Source: CAZYJD01 sp964647785 (GTDB lineage Bacteria; Bacteroidota; Bacteroidia; NS11-12g; UBA9320). Taken from it: 64,000 nucleotides of DNA. A program made the translations under genes and the position numbers. The stretch's first letter is position 1, and each line of letters opens with the position of its first letter. Shown here piece after piece: positions 51,122-60,845 of the stretch. Location: the NCBI GenBank assembly GCA_964647785.1, contig CAZYJD010000004.1, forward strand, positions 1-64,000, read 5' to 3'. Below the pieces are notes generated by a model. The model searched no databases and was not told where the DNA came from. It saw only the letters and a list, made by a program, of their open reading frames with translations.

Positions 51122-53546
51122 GGTTCTCACGAATATAAGGCGAATTGTATTGTTGTTCTCCTTCTTCATTTTCTTAACGCTTGGTTTCGTCAATGAATCA
51201 TCTGCTCAGGAAGATGCGTGTTCAGCTTTGCTTAGTGAAATGGACGTCACAAATTATCGAATCAAACTAATGATTCAACCCGATTCTCAAACCATTGCCG
51301 GTTTTTGTGAAATACAACTGAATTGCGGCCCCATCGATACCCTGCACTTTGATCTTCTGACCTTGGAGGTGGATAGTGTGTATGCATCCTTTAACAATGG
51401 ATCTTTGGTAAAAACGGCCTTCATTCAAAGGGATGCACAGGTGCTTTTTCCCAACATAACCGGAAAAAGCGCCGCCCGGGTAACCACCGTCATTTATTAC
51501 AAGGGAAAGCCCGTAAAAGATGGCAGCTGGGGCGGGTTTTATTTCAGCGGCGATTATGCCTTTAATCTTGGGGTGGGCTTCGAAGCAGAGCCGCATAACT
51601 ACGGACGGGTATGGTTTCCTTGCAAAGACAACTTTTGCGATCGGGCAAGCTATGATTTTGAAATCACCACGCCCGCAGATCTGAAAGCAGTATGCAACGG
51701 AAGCTTTGAGGGGTCAGATACTTCCGGAAATACCATCACTTGGCGATATCACATGAAGAAGGACATTCCTACCTATCTGGCCTCGGTGGCCGTTGGGCCC
51801 TATGTACAGGTACTCCCTCAGGATGATATGGGCTACGAGCTTCGTTTGCATGCACAGCCTTCCGATTCGCTCAACATGCTTCAATCTTTCATGCATTTGC
51901 CAAACGCTTTGCAAATTTTCGAAGAGCATTACGGGCCGCATCCTTTTGATATCGCCGGATACAGCCTCGTGCCCTTCAATGCCGGCGCCATGGAACACGC
52001 CACCAACATTGCCTATCCGCGCTACGCAGTGGCCGGAGGCGGTTTGGCCTATGAAACCCTCATGGCGCATGAACTGGCGCACCACTGGTGGGGCAACCAC
52101 AAAACCACCGAAAGCGCGCCCCAAATGTGGCTCAATGAAGGTTGGGCTTCCTATTCTGAGTTCTTGTTTTTGGAGAAAATGTATGGAAGAGATGCATACG
52201 ATAATGCGGTGGCTGCCAATCATAAGAACATCCTGCATTACGCCCATCTCCGCGATGGAGCGGCTCTGCCGGTAAGCGGGGTGGGCCACGACAATACCTA
52301 CGGCATGCATGTGTACAAAAAAGGGGCTGATGTCATCCACGCCTTGCGTCATGTGATGGGAGATTCGGCTTTCTTCACCGCCATTGATAGCTTGATGCGA
52401 ACTTCTGCAAGCACCATAAACACGGACGAATTGAAGCAGCATTTGGGTAAATTCCTTCCCGTAAAACCGGGGGTAGACTTGGTTAGTGATTTTTTCTCTG
52501 ACCGCATCAATGGCACCGGTTTTGGCCACTTTTCAGTCTTTGAAACAAGTAAAGAGACCGACAGAAGTGGTTGGATCCTGGAAATCAAGATCAAACAAAG
52601 GGTGAAACTCCGAGATGCACTGTATCGCAATGTGCAGGTTCCTTTGCGGGTGCTGTTTGCAGACGGCAGTTTCAGCGAAAGGGAGATCGTACTTGTAAAC
52701 GGCGACTTAAGTACATTTCGGTTCGTTTTTACCAAAGAACCCTTGCAGGTGTGGATAGACCCCGATCGCGAAATGAGCTTTGCCACCAGCGATTACACCT
52801 TGCATTTCAAAGACAGCAGCTGGGCCATTGCCAACCCTTCGGAAGACCAACAGTTCTTTGTGATTGAAAACCCTACTTCGGCAAGGGATGAAGTCCTCAT
52901 GCGTGTGAATCATCACTGGGTATCACCCGATCATACATTCAACAAGAACAAAGGCATTGTTTTATCCCGTCAGCGATATTTTAGTCTGGAAGGGAAATGG
53001 ACTGAAGCGAATAAATATACCTTGCGGTTTACCTACAACGGAACCACGCCTCAAGGCAATTTCGCTGCAGGCTGGTTGGATGACGATTTAATCAGGGGCA
53101 CGGAAGATTCCCTGCTCATCATGTACCGCCCAAAGCAAACCGCAATTTGGCAAATCTGGGAAGATACGGAGTGGATCAGGGGAAGTTTATTCGATAAAAG
53201 AGGCATTGTTAGAATCAAAAACCTTGTTCCCGGAGAATACTGCCTCGCCATTCGTAAGCACGATTTTTTTGCATCACTCGCCGAAACTGTTTCGGGAGTG
53301 CCCGCTCTAAAGGCGTATCCAAATCCCGCTGATAAACAGTTGTACCTGCAATTTGAAAGCGCTGATGCCACGCGCATGCTGGAAATTACCGATGAGCTGG
53401 GGAGACTGTTTCAAAAACGACAGATTGATAAAAACACCTCGGTGCTCCAGCTCAATACATCCGATTGGGCCGCCGGGAAATACTACATTGGCCTCCAAAA
53501 GGGAACCGAGCTCTACGAACCCCGTCTGGTGATTATACGACATTGA
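51120..53546 (+). CDS. T9SS-secreted M1 family aminopeptidase
   Basis: The 808-residue protein starts at the ATG at 51120 (another in-frame ATG at 51108 is possible). The signal peptide is MVLTNIRRIVLLFSFFIFLTL. The M1 catalytic part has the exopeptidase motif GAMEH, then HELAHHWWGN near residue 318 and the third zinc ligand in WLNEGWASYSEF. A type A sorting tail with LKAYPNPADKQLYLQF and a final RLVIIRH sends it through T9SS. It probably removes N-terminal amino acids from peptides outside the cell. The other M1 gene of the window (19.4-22.4 kb) lacks this tail. Confidence 0.9.
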   Translation: MVLTNIRRIVLLFSFFIFLTLGFVNESSAQEDACSALLSEMDVTNYRIKLMIQPDSQTIAGFCEIQLNCGPIDTLHFDLLTLEVDSVYASFNNGSLVKTAFIQRDAQVLFPNITGKSAARVTTVIYYKGKPVKDGSWGGFYFSGDYAFNLGVGFEAEPHNYGRVWFPCKDNFCDRASYDFEITTPADLKAVCNGSFEGSDTSGNTITWRYHMKKDIPTYLASVAVGPYVQVLPQDDMGYELRLHAQPSDSLNMLQSFMHLPNALQIFEEHYGPHPFDIAGYSLVPFNAGAMEHATNIAYPRYAVAGGGLAYETLMAHELAHHWWGNHKTTESAPQMWLNEGWASYSEFLFLEKMYGRDAYDNAVAANHKNILHYAHLRDGAALPVSGVGHDNTYGMHVYKKGADVIHALRHVMGDSAFFTAIDSLMRTSASTINTDELKQHLGKFLPVKPGVDLVSDFFSDRINGTGFGHFSVFETSKETDRSGWILEIKIKQRVKLRDALYRNVQVPLRVLFADGSFSEREIVLVNGDLSTFRFVFTKEPLQVWIDPDREMSFATSDYTLHFKDSSWAIANPSEDQQFFVIENPTSARDEVLMRVNHHWVSPDHTFNKNKGIVLSRQRYFSLEGKWTEANKYTLRFTYNGTTPQGNFAAGWLDDDLIRGTEDSLLIMYRPKQTAIWQIWEDTEWIRGSLFDKRGIVRIKNLVPGEYCLAIRKHDFFASLAETVSGVPALKAYPNPADKQLYLQFESADATRMLEITDELGRLFQKRQIDKNTSVLQLNTSDWAAGKYYIGLQKGTELYEPRLVIIRH

Positions 53547-53716
53547 TTAGCCCCAAACGGGTCATGTCGATTCAAGGCTTGAATGCCTAAAAAAATCTTC
53601 TTCCTCAATGTTACCTGAGTTTGAAGCTTTAAGATGAGTTTTCAACAAAAGGCGCATTACTTTTCATTGTTCTTTCTAATCCCTTTCCATAAGCTTGAAT
53701 GATAAACCACCTGCCT

Positions 53717-55054
53717 ATGCCACGTAAGAAAAAAGAGAGAAAAATTTATGTGTTAGACACCTCTGTTATTCTTTACGATCATCACTCCTTTCGTTCATTC
53801 GAAGACAATGATATCGGCATACCCATCACCGTATTGGAGGAGCTGGACAATTTCAAAAAGGGCAACGACACCAAAAATTATGAAGCACGCGAATTCATTA
53901 GGCTGGTAGATAAAATGGCTGAAAATTTCACCCTCAACGACTGGATTCCCATTGAGGGTTCGAAAGGAGGGAAGCTGAAGTTTCTCATGCACAGAGGTGG
54001 AAATGTACAAACCGATGCCACAGAAGTGTTTGGCGATCAAAAGAACGACCACCGCATCCTCAATTCTGTTCTTCGCCTGGCAGAAGAAGAAAAAGGGGCC
54101 AAGGTTATTCTGGTTACCAAAGACATCAACCTTCGCCTGAAAGCCAAGGCATTAAATATTCCTGCAGAGGATTTTAAAACGGGTAAGATTCAGGATGTAA
54201 AAGAACTTTACACCGGCATTAAGCATCTGGAAGAAGTTGATGGAGAGGTAATCAAGAATTTTTACAAAGACGGCCATGTGGGGAAAATTGATTCCATTGA
54301 AAAACCCAAAGGCAATCACTTTTACATTTTCAAGAATGGTCGCACCAGTTCGCTTGCCTATTACAACCCTGTGGATGAGCGTTTCGAACGGGTTGAAAAA
54401 GAGTATGTATACGGCATTAAGCCGCGCAACGCAGAACAGGCCTTTGCCATTTCAGCCCTGATGAATGAAGAGATTAAACTGGTAACCCTGCAAGGGGTGG
54501 CCGGTACGGGTAAAACATTGCTTTCGCTGGCGGCCGCATTGGAACAAAAGAATAAATACAACCAGATCATTTTGGCCCGGCCCATTGTGCCCCTGAGCAA
54601 TCGCGATATCGGTTATCTTCCGGGCGATGCCGGCGATAAAATTGGGCCCTACATGGAGCCGCTCTGGGATAACCTTTCGTACATCAAAAATCAATACGGG
54701 GAGAATGAGAAAAAGCGTAAGGAGATTGATAAAATGCTCGACGAAAAGCGCATCATCATCACCCCTCTTGCATTCATTCGCGGGAGAAGCTTCAGCAACA
54801 TCATGTTCATCATCGATGAAGCGCAGAACCTCACGCCCCATGAGGTGAAAACCATCATTACCCGTGCGGGCGAAAACACCAAAATCATCTTCACCGGCGA
54901 TATTTATCAAATTGACACCCCTTATCTCGATGAGCAAAGCAATGGATTGAGCTATATCATCGATCGACTCAAAGGGCATCCATTGTTTGCCCATGTAACC
55001 TTGCAAAAAGGCGAGCGCAGCGAACTGGCCAACTTGGCCAATGAAATGTTGTAA
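53717..55054 (+). CDS. PIN-PhoH fusion protein (PhoH2 type)
   Basis: The 445-residue protein joins a PIN RNase domain (about 10-135) to a PhoH ATPase (about 240-440). The PIN part opens YVLDTSVILYDHHS with the catalytic Asp. The PhoH part has Walker A GVAGTGKTLLSLAAA near residue 260 and Walker B IMFIIDEAQN. PhoH2 proteins unwind and cut RNA in an ATP-dependent way. The ATG at 53717 (MPRKKKERKIYV) is chosen; an in-frame ATG at 53699 adds six residues. It is followed 21 bases later by the DnaQ/GIY-YIG gene. Confidence 0.92.
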   Translation: MPRKKKERKIYVLDTSVILYDHHSFRSFEDNDIGIPITVLEELDNFKKGNDTKNYEAREFIRLVDKMAENFTLNDWIPIEGSKGGKLKFLMHRGGNVQTDATEVFGDQKNDHRILNSVLRLAEEEKGAKVILVTKDINLRLKAKALNIPAEDFKTGKIQDVKELYTGIKHLEEVDGEVIKNFYKDGHVGKIDSIEKPKGNHFYIFKNGRTSSLAYYNPVDERFERVEKEYVYGIKPRNAEQAFAISALMNEEIKLVTLQGVAGTGKTLLSLAAALEQKNKYNQIILARPIVPLSNRDIGYLPGDAGDKIGPYMEPLWDNLSYIKNQYGENEKKRKEIDKMLDEKRIIITPLAFIRGRSFSNIMFIIDEAQNLTPHEVKTIITRAGENTKIIFTGDIYQIDTPYLDEQSNGLSYIIDRLKGHPLFAHVTLQKGERSELANLANEML

Positions 55055-55075
55055 GAAGCCATGATTGATTAGGGC

Positions 55076-56428
55076 ATGGGGCTGAAAGCATCAAAAGAAT
55101 ACGCCATTGTAGACCTCGAGACCACCGGTGGGGCAGGGGGCGGTCGGGTTACTGAAATTGCTGTTTTTGTGACCGATGGTACAACCTGTATTGAGCATTG
55201 GACCACATTGGTAAATCCGGGCATCCCGGTTCCTGCAAACATCACCTACCTAACTGGCATTACCGACGAAATGCTGGAAGATGCCCCTGCATTTGAAGAG
55301 GTGGCGCATCACCTTCGCGACCTGTTAAACCATCGTGTGTTTGTGGCACATAGCGTGGCCTTTGATTACGGGGTGCTTAAGTCAGAATATGCGCGTTTGG
55401 ATATCCCTTTTAACCTGGCTCGTTTATGCACCGTTCGCCTGAGCCGTAAAATAATTCCCGGCATGCAGTCATATAGCCTCGGTAAGCTATCATCTGCTCT
55501 GGGCATTCAACTCACCGACCGCCACAGGGCCTATGGAGATGCCGAGGCCACCATGAAACTCTTTCATCTATTGCTGGCAAATGGGCCCCAGGTCATTGAA
55601 GATCAACTAAAAAGAAACCGTCGGGAATACACCCTCCCGCCTGATTTGCAGCGGGAGCTGATGATGGAACTGCCCGAGAAACCTGGCGTTTATTTTTTTC
55701 GCGATACAGTAGGCAAGGTCATTTACGTAGGAAAGGCAAAGAATTTATCCCAACGGGTTTGGAGCCATTTCAGGGAGTACAGCCCCGGAAAGCACCGAAT
55801 GAAAGATCGCATTGCCGATGTCGATTTTCAGCTCAGTGGTTCTGAACTGCTCGCCGAACTGATGGAGTCGGTTGCCATCAGAAAGTATTTCCCCGAGTTC
55901 AATAAAGCACAGAAATACGATGGCAATCCCTATGGTTGGTGTCATTACCACGATCAAAAAGGGCGTTTAAGGATTGAAGTGGCGCGAAGAAAGAAGTACC
56001 TCGAATTAATAGGGGTGTTCCCCAACCGACTTTCAGCCATACAGGAACTGGAGTCTTTGGCACAACACCATGCTCTTTGTCGCCATCTGTTGGGTTTATC
56101 GAAACAGATGCCCTGCAGGCCCAATGCCTGCCCCTGGTGCGCAGATGAAGCCACCGCCCAACAACACAACGCCCTATTGAATCAGGCCTTGGCGCAGAGA
56201 CAGTCTTCTTTCTATTCCGGCATCCACCCTTTGCCCGGAAGGCATGAAGATGAAAGGGCCTTTTTACTGATTCAATCCGGGGTGTATCGGGGGTACGGTT
56301 TTGTGCCCAATGACAAGTCCATTCAAAACGAACAGGAATTATGGCCTTTTTTACAGGAAGAAACACACAATGTAGAAACATGGCGCATTTTGAAAAAAGC
56401 TGGACTGCAAACAGCCATGCCCACTTGA
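55076..56428 (+). CDS. DnaQ-like exonuclease fused to UvrC-type GIY-YIG domain
   Basis: The 450-residue protein combines a DEDDh 3'-5' exonuclease (about 8-165) with a GIY-YIG nuclease (about 200-280). The exonuclease sites are DLETTG, the second Asp in HSVAFDYG, and HRAYGDAEAT. The GIY-YIG part has PGVYFFRDTVGKVIYVGKAKNL, then the Arg and Glu region of LLAELMESVAI. A further C-terminal region (about 285-450) has two Cys pairs (CRPNACPWC) that could bind zinc. Similar fusions are widespread in Bacteroidota and probably act in DNA repair like Cho/UvrC; this is inference. Confidence 0.88.
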   Translation: MGLKASKEYAIVDLETTGGAGGGRVTEIAVFVTDGTTCIEHWTTLVNPGIPVPANITYLTGITDEMLEDAPAFEEVAHHLRDLLNHRVFVAHSVAFDYGVLKSEYARLDIPFNLARLCTVRLSRKIIPGMQSYSLGKLSSALGIQLTDRHRAYGDAEATMKLFHLLLANGPQVIEDQLKRNRREYTLPPDLQRELMMELPEKPGVYFFRDTVGKVIYVGKAKNLSQRVWSHFREYSPGKHRMKDRIADVDFQLSGSELLAELMESVAIRKYFPEFNKAQKYDGNPYGWCHYHDQKGRLRIEVARRKKYLELIGVFPNRLSAIQELESLAQHHALCRHLLGLSKQMPCRPNACPWCADEATAQQHNALLNQALAQRQSSFYSGIHPLPGRHEDERAFLLIQSGVYRGYGFVPNDKSIQNEQELWPFLQEETHNVETWRILKKAGLQTAMPT

Positions 56429-56667
56429 GGGAAACCACCCATCCACATTCATTTACGTATGGTGAAAATGAGAAACTCACGATTTAGATACACCAGGGCC
56501 TTGAAAATCGGGGATACTGACTTTTCTTTTTGAGAGAAATACTTCAACAAATAGTTGTATTGACTCAAAGAAGTGAAAGTTCCTTTTAACTCAATGTAGT
56601 GCCAATACCATGAGAATGAAGATTTATAAATCTGATAAAAAGTATGTTAGAAGGGGCGGGTGGGAAG

Positions 56668-56681
56668 TCCGCCGTGGCGGA
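56668..56681. repeat. Short palindrome TCCGCC-GGCGGA
   Basis: TCCGCCGTGGCGGA is a perfect 6-bp inverted repeat with a 2-nt loop. Its arms are identical to those of the palindrome at 47353-47367. Confidence 0.6.
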
Positions 56682-56700
56682 TGCGACAAGCTCTTTTTGG

Positions 56701-56726
56701 AAACTTTTTGGAGCGGCAAAAAGTTT
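56701..56726. repeat. Perfect 10-bp inverted repeat
   Basis: AAACTTTTTG and CAAAAAGTTT surround GAGCGG. The stem is AT-rich and not followed by a T run, so it is not a typical terminator. Confidence 0.6.
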
Positions 56727-56853
56727 TGTGAAAAATGATTCTAAAAATAGACGTGCTCAAATTGACCACATTGCTCTTTTTAGGAAATTCCTCCTGAAAA
56801 TTGATTTGGCGGAAGCCTAGGCATCCACATTCCTGAATTACAAACGCAAATCC

Positions 56854-56861
56854 TACTTTTG
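56854..56861 (+). promoter_or_regulatory. Candidate -7 element of aspS
   Basis: TACTTTTG matches TAnnTTTG and ends 5 nt before the aspS ATG. Confidence 0.55.
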
Positions 56862-56866
56862 CGCCT

Positions 56867-58606
56867 ATGCTCAGAACACACACTTGCGGAGAACTTCGCC
56901 TTGAAGATGTCGGAACAGAAGTAAGCCTATGCGGCTGGGTGCAGCGGCGTCGCGAATTTGGCCCCGTAACCTTTCTCGATCTGCGCGATCGTTATGGCAT
57001 TACCCAAATCGTATTTGATCAGGCCCAAAATGCCGATTTACTTGCCGAAGCGCGCAATTTGGCCCGGGAATTCGTGATTCGCGTAACCGGAAAAGTATCT
57101 GAACGCAGCAACAAGAACCCAAAGTTGCCCACGGGCGATGTCGAGATCATTGCCACGCAACTCGAAATACTCAATCCATCCCTCACCCCGCCCTTTACCA
57201 TTGAGGCGGAAACCGATGGAGGTGAGGAGCTTCGGATGCGTTATCGCTACCTCGATTTGCGCCGCGATCCAGTAAAAAACAACCTCTTGCTGCGGCATCG
57301 TGTGGCAAAAGAAGTGCGCAACTACCTCGACTCCCTGTCATTTACTGAAGTAGAAACGCCGGTCTTGATTAAATCAACCCCTGAAGGTGCACGCGATTTT
57401 GTGGTGCCCAGCAGAATGAATCCCGGCCAGTATTACGCCTTGCCGCAAAGCCCGCAAACTTTCAAGCAATTGCTCATGGTCAGTGGCTTCGACCGCTACT
57501 ATCAAATTGTGAAATGCTTCCGCGATGAAGATCTCCGTGCCGATCGCCAACCTGAATTCACCCAAATCGACTGCGAAATGAGTTTTGTTGAGCAGGAAGA
57601 TGTGCTGAATACCTTCGAAGGAATGATGCGCCATTTATTGAAAGAAGTAAATGGGGTGGAGGTGGAGGCCTTTCCGCGAATGAGTTTCGATGAGGCCATG
57701 CGCCTTTATGGCAATGACAAACCGGATATCCGCTTTGAGATGCTGCTGCAAGATGTCAGCGCCACGGTAAAAGGAAAGGGATTTAAGGTTTTTGACGATG
57801 CTGAACTGGTGCTCGCCATTGTGGCCGAAGGTGCTGCCGACTACACCCGCAAACAAATAGATGAACTCACCGATTGGGTGAAACGCCCGCAGATTGGTGC
57901 AAAAGGCTTGATCTATTGCCGTTGCAATGAGGATGGTTCTTTCAAATCATCGGTCGATAAATTTTTTCCGGAGGAAGAACTCAAAAGCTGGGCAGAAGCC
58001 ACGGCTGCCAAGAATGGCGACCTCATTTTGGTGCTGAGTGGTTCGGCTGCAGAAGTAAGACGCCAAATGTCTGAACTGCGTCTTGAAATGGGCAAGCGAT
58101 TGGGATTGCGAAACCCAGAGGTGTACAAACCACTTTGGGTGACTGATTTTCCTTTGGTTGAATGGGATGAAGACAGCAGCAGATGGCACGCCATGCACCA
58201 CCCTTTTACCGCTCCAAAAGCTGAAGACAAACACCTGATGGACTCCGACCCTGCGGCCATTCGTGCCAATGCTTACGACATGGTGATCAATGGGGTGGAA
58301 ATTGGCGGAGGCTCCGTTCGTATCCACAATAGAGATTTACAGCTGAAAATGCTCCGCCTCCTTGGTTTCAGCGATGAAGCTGCCCGTGAACAGTTTGGGT
58401 TTTTGATGGGAGCTTTTGAATACGGGGCCCCACCGCATGCAGGCATCGCCCTGGGTTTCGACCGCCTTTGTGCACTTCTGGGAGGGTCAGACAGCATTCG
58501 CGATTACATTGCGTTTCCCAAAAACAACATGGGCCGCGACACCATGATCGATGCACCTTCTGAAATAGATGCCGATCAGCTCAAAGAGATATTTGGCAAC
58601 GAGTAA
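56867..58606 (+). CDS. aspS: Aspartyl-tRNA synthetase
   Basis: The 579-residue class II synthetase charges tRNA-Asp (and perhaps tRNA-Asn). It has the anticodon-binding OB fold at the N-terminus ([23 protein letters not shown]). Motif 2 is [18 protein letters not shown], the bacterial GAD insertion follows (about 290-400), and motif 3 is [15 protein letters not shown]. Length and insertion fit the bacterial type. The last residues are normal. It stands alone with its own promoter element 5 nt upstream of the start. Confidence 0.96.
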   Translation: MLRTHTCGELRLEDVGTEVSLCGWVQRRREFGPVTFLDLRDRYGITQIVFDQAQNADLLAEARNLAREFVIRVTGKVSERSNKNPKLPTGDVEIIATQLEILNPSLTPPFTIEAETDGGEELRMRYRYLDLRRDPVKNNLLLRHRVAKEVRNYLDSLSFTEVETPVLIKSTPEGARDFVVPSRMNPGQYYALPQSPQTFKQLLMVSGFDRYYQIVKCFRDEDLRADRQPEFTQIDCEMSFVEQEDVLNTFEGMMRHLLKEVNGVEVEAFPRMSFDEAMRLYGNDKPDIRFEMLLQDVSATVKGKGFKVFDDAELVLAIVAEGAADYTRKQIDELTDWVKRPQIGAKGLIYCRCNEDGSFKSSVDKFFPEEELKSWAEATAAKNGDLILVLSGSAAEVRRQMSELRLEMGKRLGLRNPEVYKPLWVTDFPLVEWDEDSSRWHAMHHPFTAPKAEDKHLMDSDPAAIRANAYDMVINGVEIGGGSVRIHNRDLQLKMLRLLGFSDEAAREQFGFLMGAFEYGAPPHAGIALGFDRLCALLGGSDSIRDYIAFPKNNMGRDTMIDAPSEIDADQLKEIFGNE

Positions 58607-58647
58607 TGCAGTCTGGTTAAAATCAATAAGGTCAAGGGCTACACTTT

Positions 58648-59301
58648 TTAAATATCGCCAGCATCTTGTTCGGGGAAATTAAACTGGTAAATCGGATCAA
58701 TGCTGCTATTAGAATCCATACTACAAAGTGGTTTGATTAATCCGTCTTTTAATCCGTAAATCCAACCGTGTAAACTGGGTGCCTGGTACTTTTTCCATGC
58801 GCGTTGAATGATGCTCGTTTTCGACAGGTTCTGGACCTGCTCCATCACATTGAGCTCGCACAATAAATCCACCCGATCATCTTCATTGGGGATGGCTTTA
58901 AACTCATGCTCATGAAAGCGATAAATATCCTTGATGTTGCGCAGCCATTTGTTCATCAAGCCAAGGCTTTGATGTGAGAGCGATGCTTTTACGCCGCCAC
59001 AACCGTAATGCCCGCATACAATGATATGCTTTACATGCAATTGTTCAACGGCGTATTGAAGCACGCTGAGCAAATTGAGGTCGGTGTTTACCACCAAATT
59101 GGCTATGTTGCGGTGAACGAACATCTCACCGGGATGGGTGTTGGTTATTTCATTGGCAGGCACCCTCGAATCACTGCATCCTATCCATAGAAAATCAGGG
59201 TTTTGCCCTTTCGACATGTCTTCAAAATACAGGTCGTCTTTTTCCTGATGATTCTTTGCCCATAATTTATTCTCCAGTAGGAGGCGTTGAAATGATTCCA
59301 T
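58648..59301 (-). CDS. Beta-class carbonic anhydrase
   Basis: The 217-residue enzyme interconverts CO2 and bicarbonate. Zinc ligands are Cys42 (GCSDSR, with Asp44 and Arg46 as the catalytic dyad), His98 and Cys101 (VCGHYGCGG). The start ATG lies inside the end of the SulP gene and overlaps it by 35 bases, so both proteins should be made together. SulP-carbonic anhydrase pairs serve bicarbonate uptake or CO2 supply in many bacteria. Confidence 0.94.
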   Translation of the reverse strand: MESFQRLLLENKLWAKNHQEKDDLYFEDMSKGQNPDFLWIGCSDSRVPANEITNTHPGEMFVHRNIANLVVNTDLNLLSVLQYAVEQLHVKHIIVCGHYGCGGVKASLSHQSLGLMNKWLRNIKDIYRFHEHEFKAIPNEDDRVDLLCELNVMEQVQNLSKTSIIQRAWKKYQAPSLHGWIYGLKDGLIKPLCSMDSNSSIDPIYQFNFPEQDAGDI

Positions 59302-60832
59302 GATATTTTTTGTGAAAACCTTTTAATTCCAATGTGATGTTCCGATCTGCCGATTGCCTGATAAACTCATTCAACTCCTGTAAAATATCTTTATCGATGA
59401 ACTCGGCTTTGGATGCTTCAATTAATACAAAAGTGCCATCGGGTATTTGATGAAGGTAGTGACGAATAATGGGTTTGTTGAGAAAAGAAACATCCTTATT
59501 CAGTTTAAGCAGATAATTGTTCCCCTCTGAGGTGAGGTACACGGCTCTGCGAAAATTCGTGCGCAGAACGAAATACATTCCGGTAAGGGTTCCAATGCCT
59601 ATGCCGATGAGCAAGTCACTGAACATGATGGCAATGATGGTTACCATAAAAGGCACAAATTGCTCCCACCCCATGCGATACATTTCTTTAAACAATTCTA
59701 CTTTAACCAGTTTGTATCCAACCAAAAGTAGAATCACTGCCAAGGCTGCATTGGGTATTTTATTCAGCAGGTTCGGAAACAGCAGAAAGGCCAGCAATAG
59801 CAGCAAACCGTGTAAAAATGCCGACCACCGGGTTTTCCCTCCGGCTGTAACGTTTGCTGAACTTCGCACAATTACTGCAGTAAGCGGAAGACCGCCAATC
59901 AAACCAGAAACCATATTTCCGGTACCTTGTGCCAAAAGCTCTTTGTTGGGGGGCGAGATTCGTTTTTCAGGATCGATTCGATCCACTGCTTCAATGCTTA
60001 GCAAGGTTTCAATGCTTGCCACCAATGCAATGCTGAGGGCGAGTATCCAAATTTCTTTTTGAACCCAAATTACCGACCAATCAGGTGTTTGCAAGCTGGA
60101 AAGGAGCTGATCACCACTTTCAGTTACCGGCAGCTGCACCAAATGATCGCCTGCCAAGGTCCATCCCATGCCGTCCATGAAAGGCAATGCATTGACCATG
60201 ATGCCTGTGGCAACCACCGCCAGTGGACCGGAAATGATTTTTGAAAACAAACTCTTTCGTATCAAAGGTATTTGCCAAATGGCTAAAATGAGCAAACACA
60301 GCAAGCTAATGATCACGGCGCCTGCAGCAGGATGTTCAAAGGCCTCAATCAATGTGCTGAATGTATTTTGTCCATCTTCTTCTACAAAGCTTTCGTCACC
60401 CTCAAAGTCTTTATCATAGCCCAATGCATGCGGAATCTGTTTCAAAATCAAAGTGAGTCCAATGGCCGCAAGCATGCCTTTGATCACTGCATTTGGGAAA
60501 TACTTGGCCACAAATCCCAGCTTGAATATGCCGAAGATGATTTGCATAAAGCCGGCAATCACCACCGAAACCAAAAAAGCCTCATAACTGCCAACAGAAA
60601 CAATACCGGCAGCAACAATAGCCGTTAAGCCCGCTGCAGGTCCGCTAACACTCAAGGCCGAACCTGATATTATGGTAACCACCATTCCGCCTATAATGCC
60701 ACTGATGATGCCGGAAATAGCAGGAGCACCCGATGCCAAAGCAATGCCCAAACACAACGGGATTGCCACCAAAAAGACCACCACAGATGCGGGGAAGTCA
60801 GTACTTAAATGTCGGATGGTAGAGCGAATAAT
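59267..60832 (-). CDS. SulP family anion transporter, with probable ATT start
   Basis: The membrane protein has about twelve helices and a C-terminal STAS-like domain (last 90 residues, FVLIEASKAEFIDKDILQEL). The core has VVFLVAIPLCLGIALASGAP and a later NKELLAQGTGNMVSGLIGGLPLTAVIVRSSAN block, as in BicA/SLC26 relatives. The first standard start codon is a GTG at 60784, in the middle of the conserved first segment. The frame remains open upstream and encodes IIRSTIRHLSTDFPAS, which matches how SulP proteins begin. I therefore extend the gene to the ATT at 60832. It is followed, with a 35-base overlap, by the carbonic anhydrase gene, so bicarbonate is the likeliest substrate. Confidence 0.82.
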   Translation of the reverse strand: MIRSTIRHLSTDFPASVVVFLVAIPLCLGIALASGAPAISGIISGIIGGMVVTIISGSALSVSGPAAGLTAIVAAGIVSVGSYEAFLVSVVIAGFMQIIFGIFKLGFVAKYFPNAVIKGMLAAIGLTLILKQIPHALGYDKDFEGDESFVEEDGQNTFSTLIEAFEHPAAGAVIISLLCLLILAIWQIPLIRKSLFSKIISGPLAVVATGIMVNALPFMDGMGWTLAGDHLVQLPVTESGDQLLSSLQTPDWSVIWVQKEIWILALSIALVASIETLLSIEAVDRIDPEKRISPPNKELLAQGTGNMVSGLIGGLPLTAVIVRSSANVTAGGKTRWSAFLHGLLLLLAFLLFPNLLNKIPNAALAVILLLVGYKLVKVELFKEMYRMGWEQFVPFMVTIIAIMFSDLLIGIGIGTLTGMYFVLRTNFRRAVYLTSEGNNYLLKLNKDVSFLNKPIIRHYLHQIPDGTFVLIEASKAEFIDKDILQELNEFIRQSADRNITLELKGFHKKYHGIISTPPTGE

Positions 60833-60845
60833 GTAGGTTTGTGTC

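Larger units (their letters stand above)
56429..56866. other. Intergenic region with hairpins and the aspS promoter
   Basis: No gene is supported in these 438 bases. They contain the palindrome TCCGCCGTGGCGGA (56668-56681), a perfect 10-bp hairpin (56701-56726) and the aspS promoter element near the end. The first 200 bases are AT-rich and show nothing recognisable. Confidence 0.5.

Noticed and set aside
51714..52529. Reverse-strand frame of 271 codons inside the M1 peptidase gene
   Set aside because: The forward frame has GAMEH and HELAH motifs; the reverse frame is a byproduct of codon composition.
53570..53584. Palindrome ATTCAAG-G-CTTGAAT after the M1 peptidase gene as a terminator
   Set aside because: The loop would be one base and no T run follows on the forward strand. 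A weak 4-bp AGGC/GCCT stem next to it is not enough for a call.
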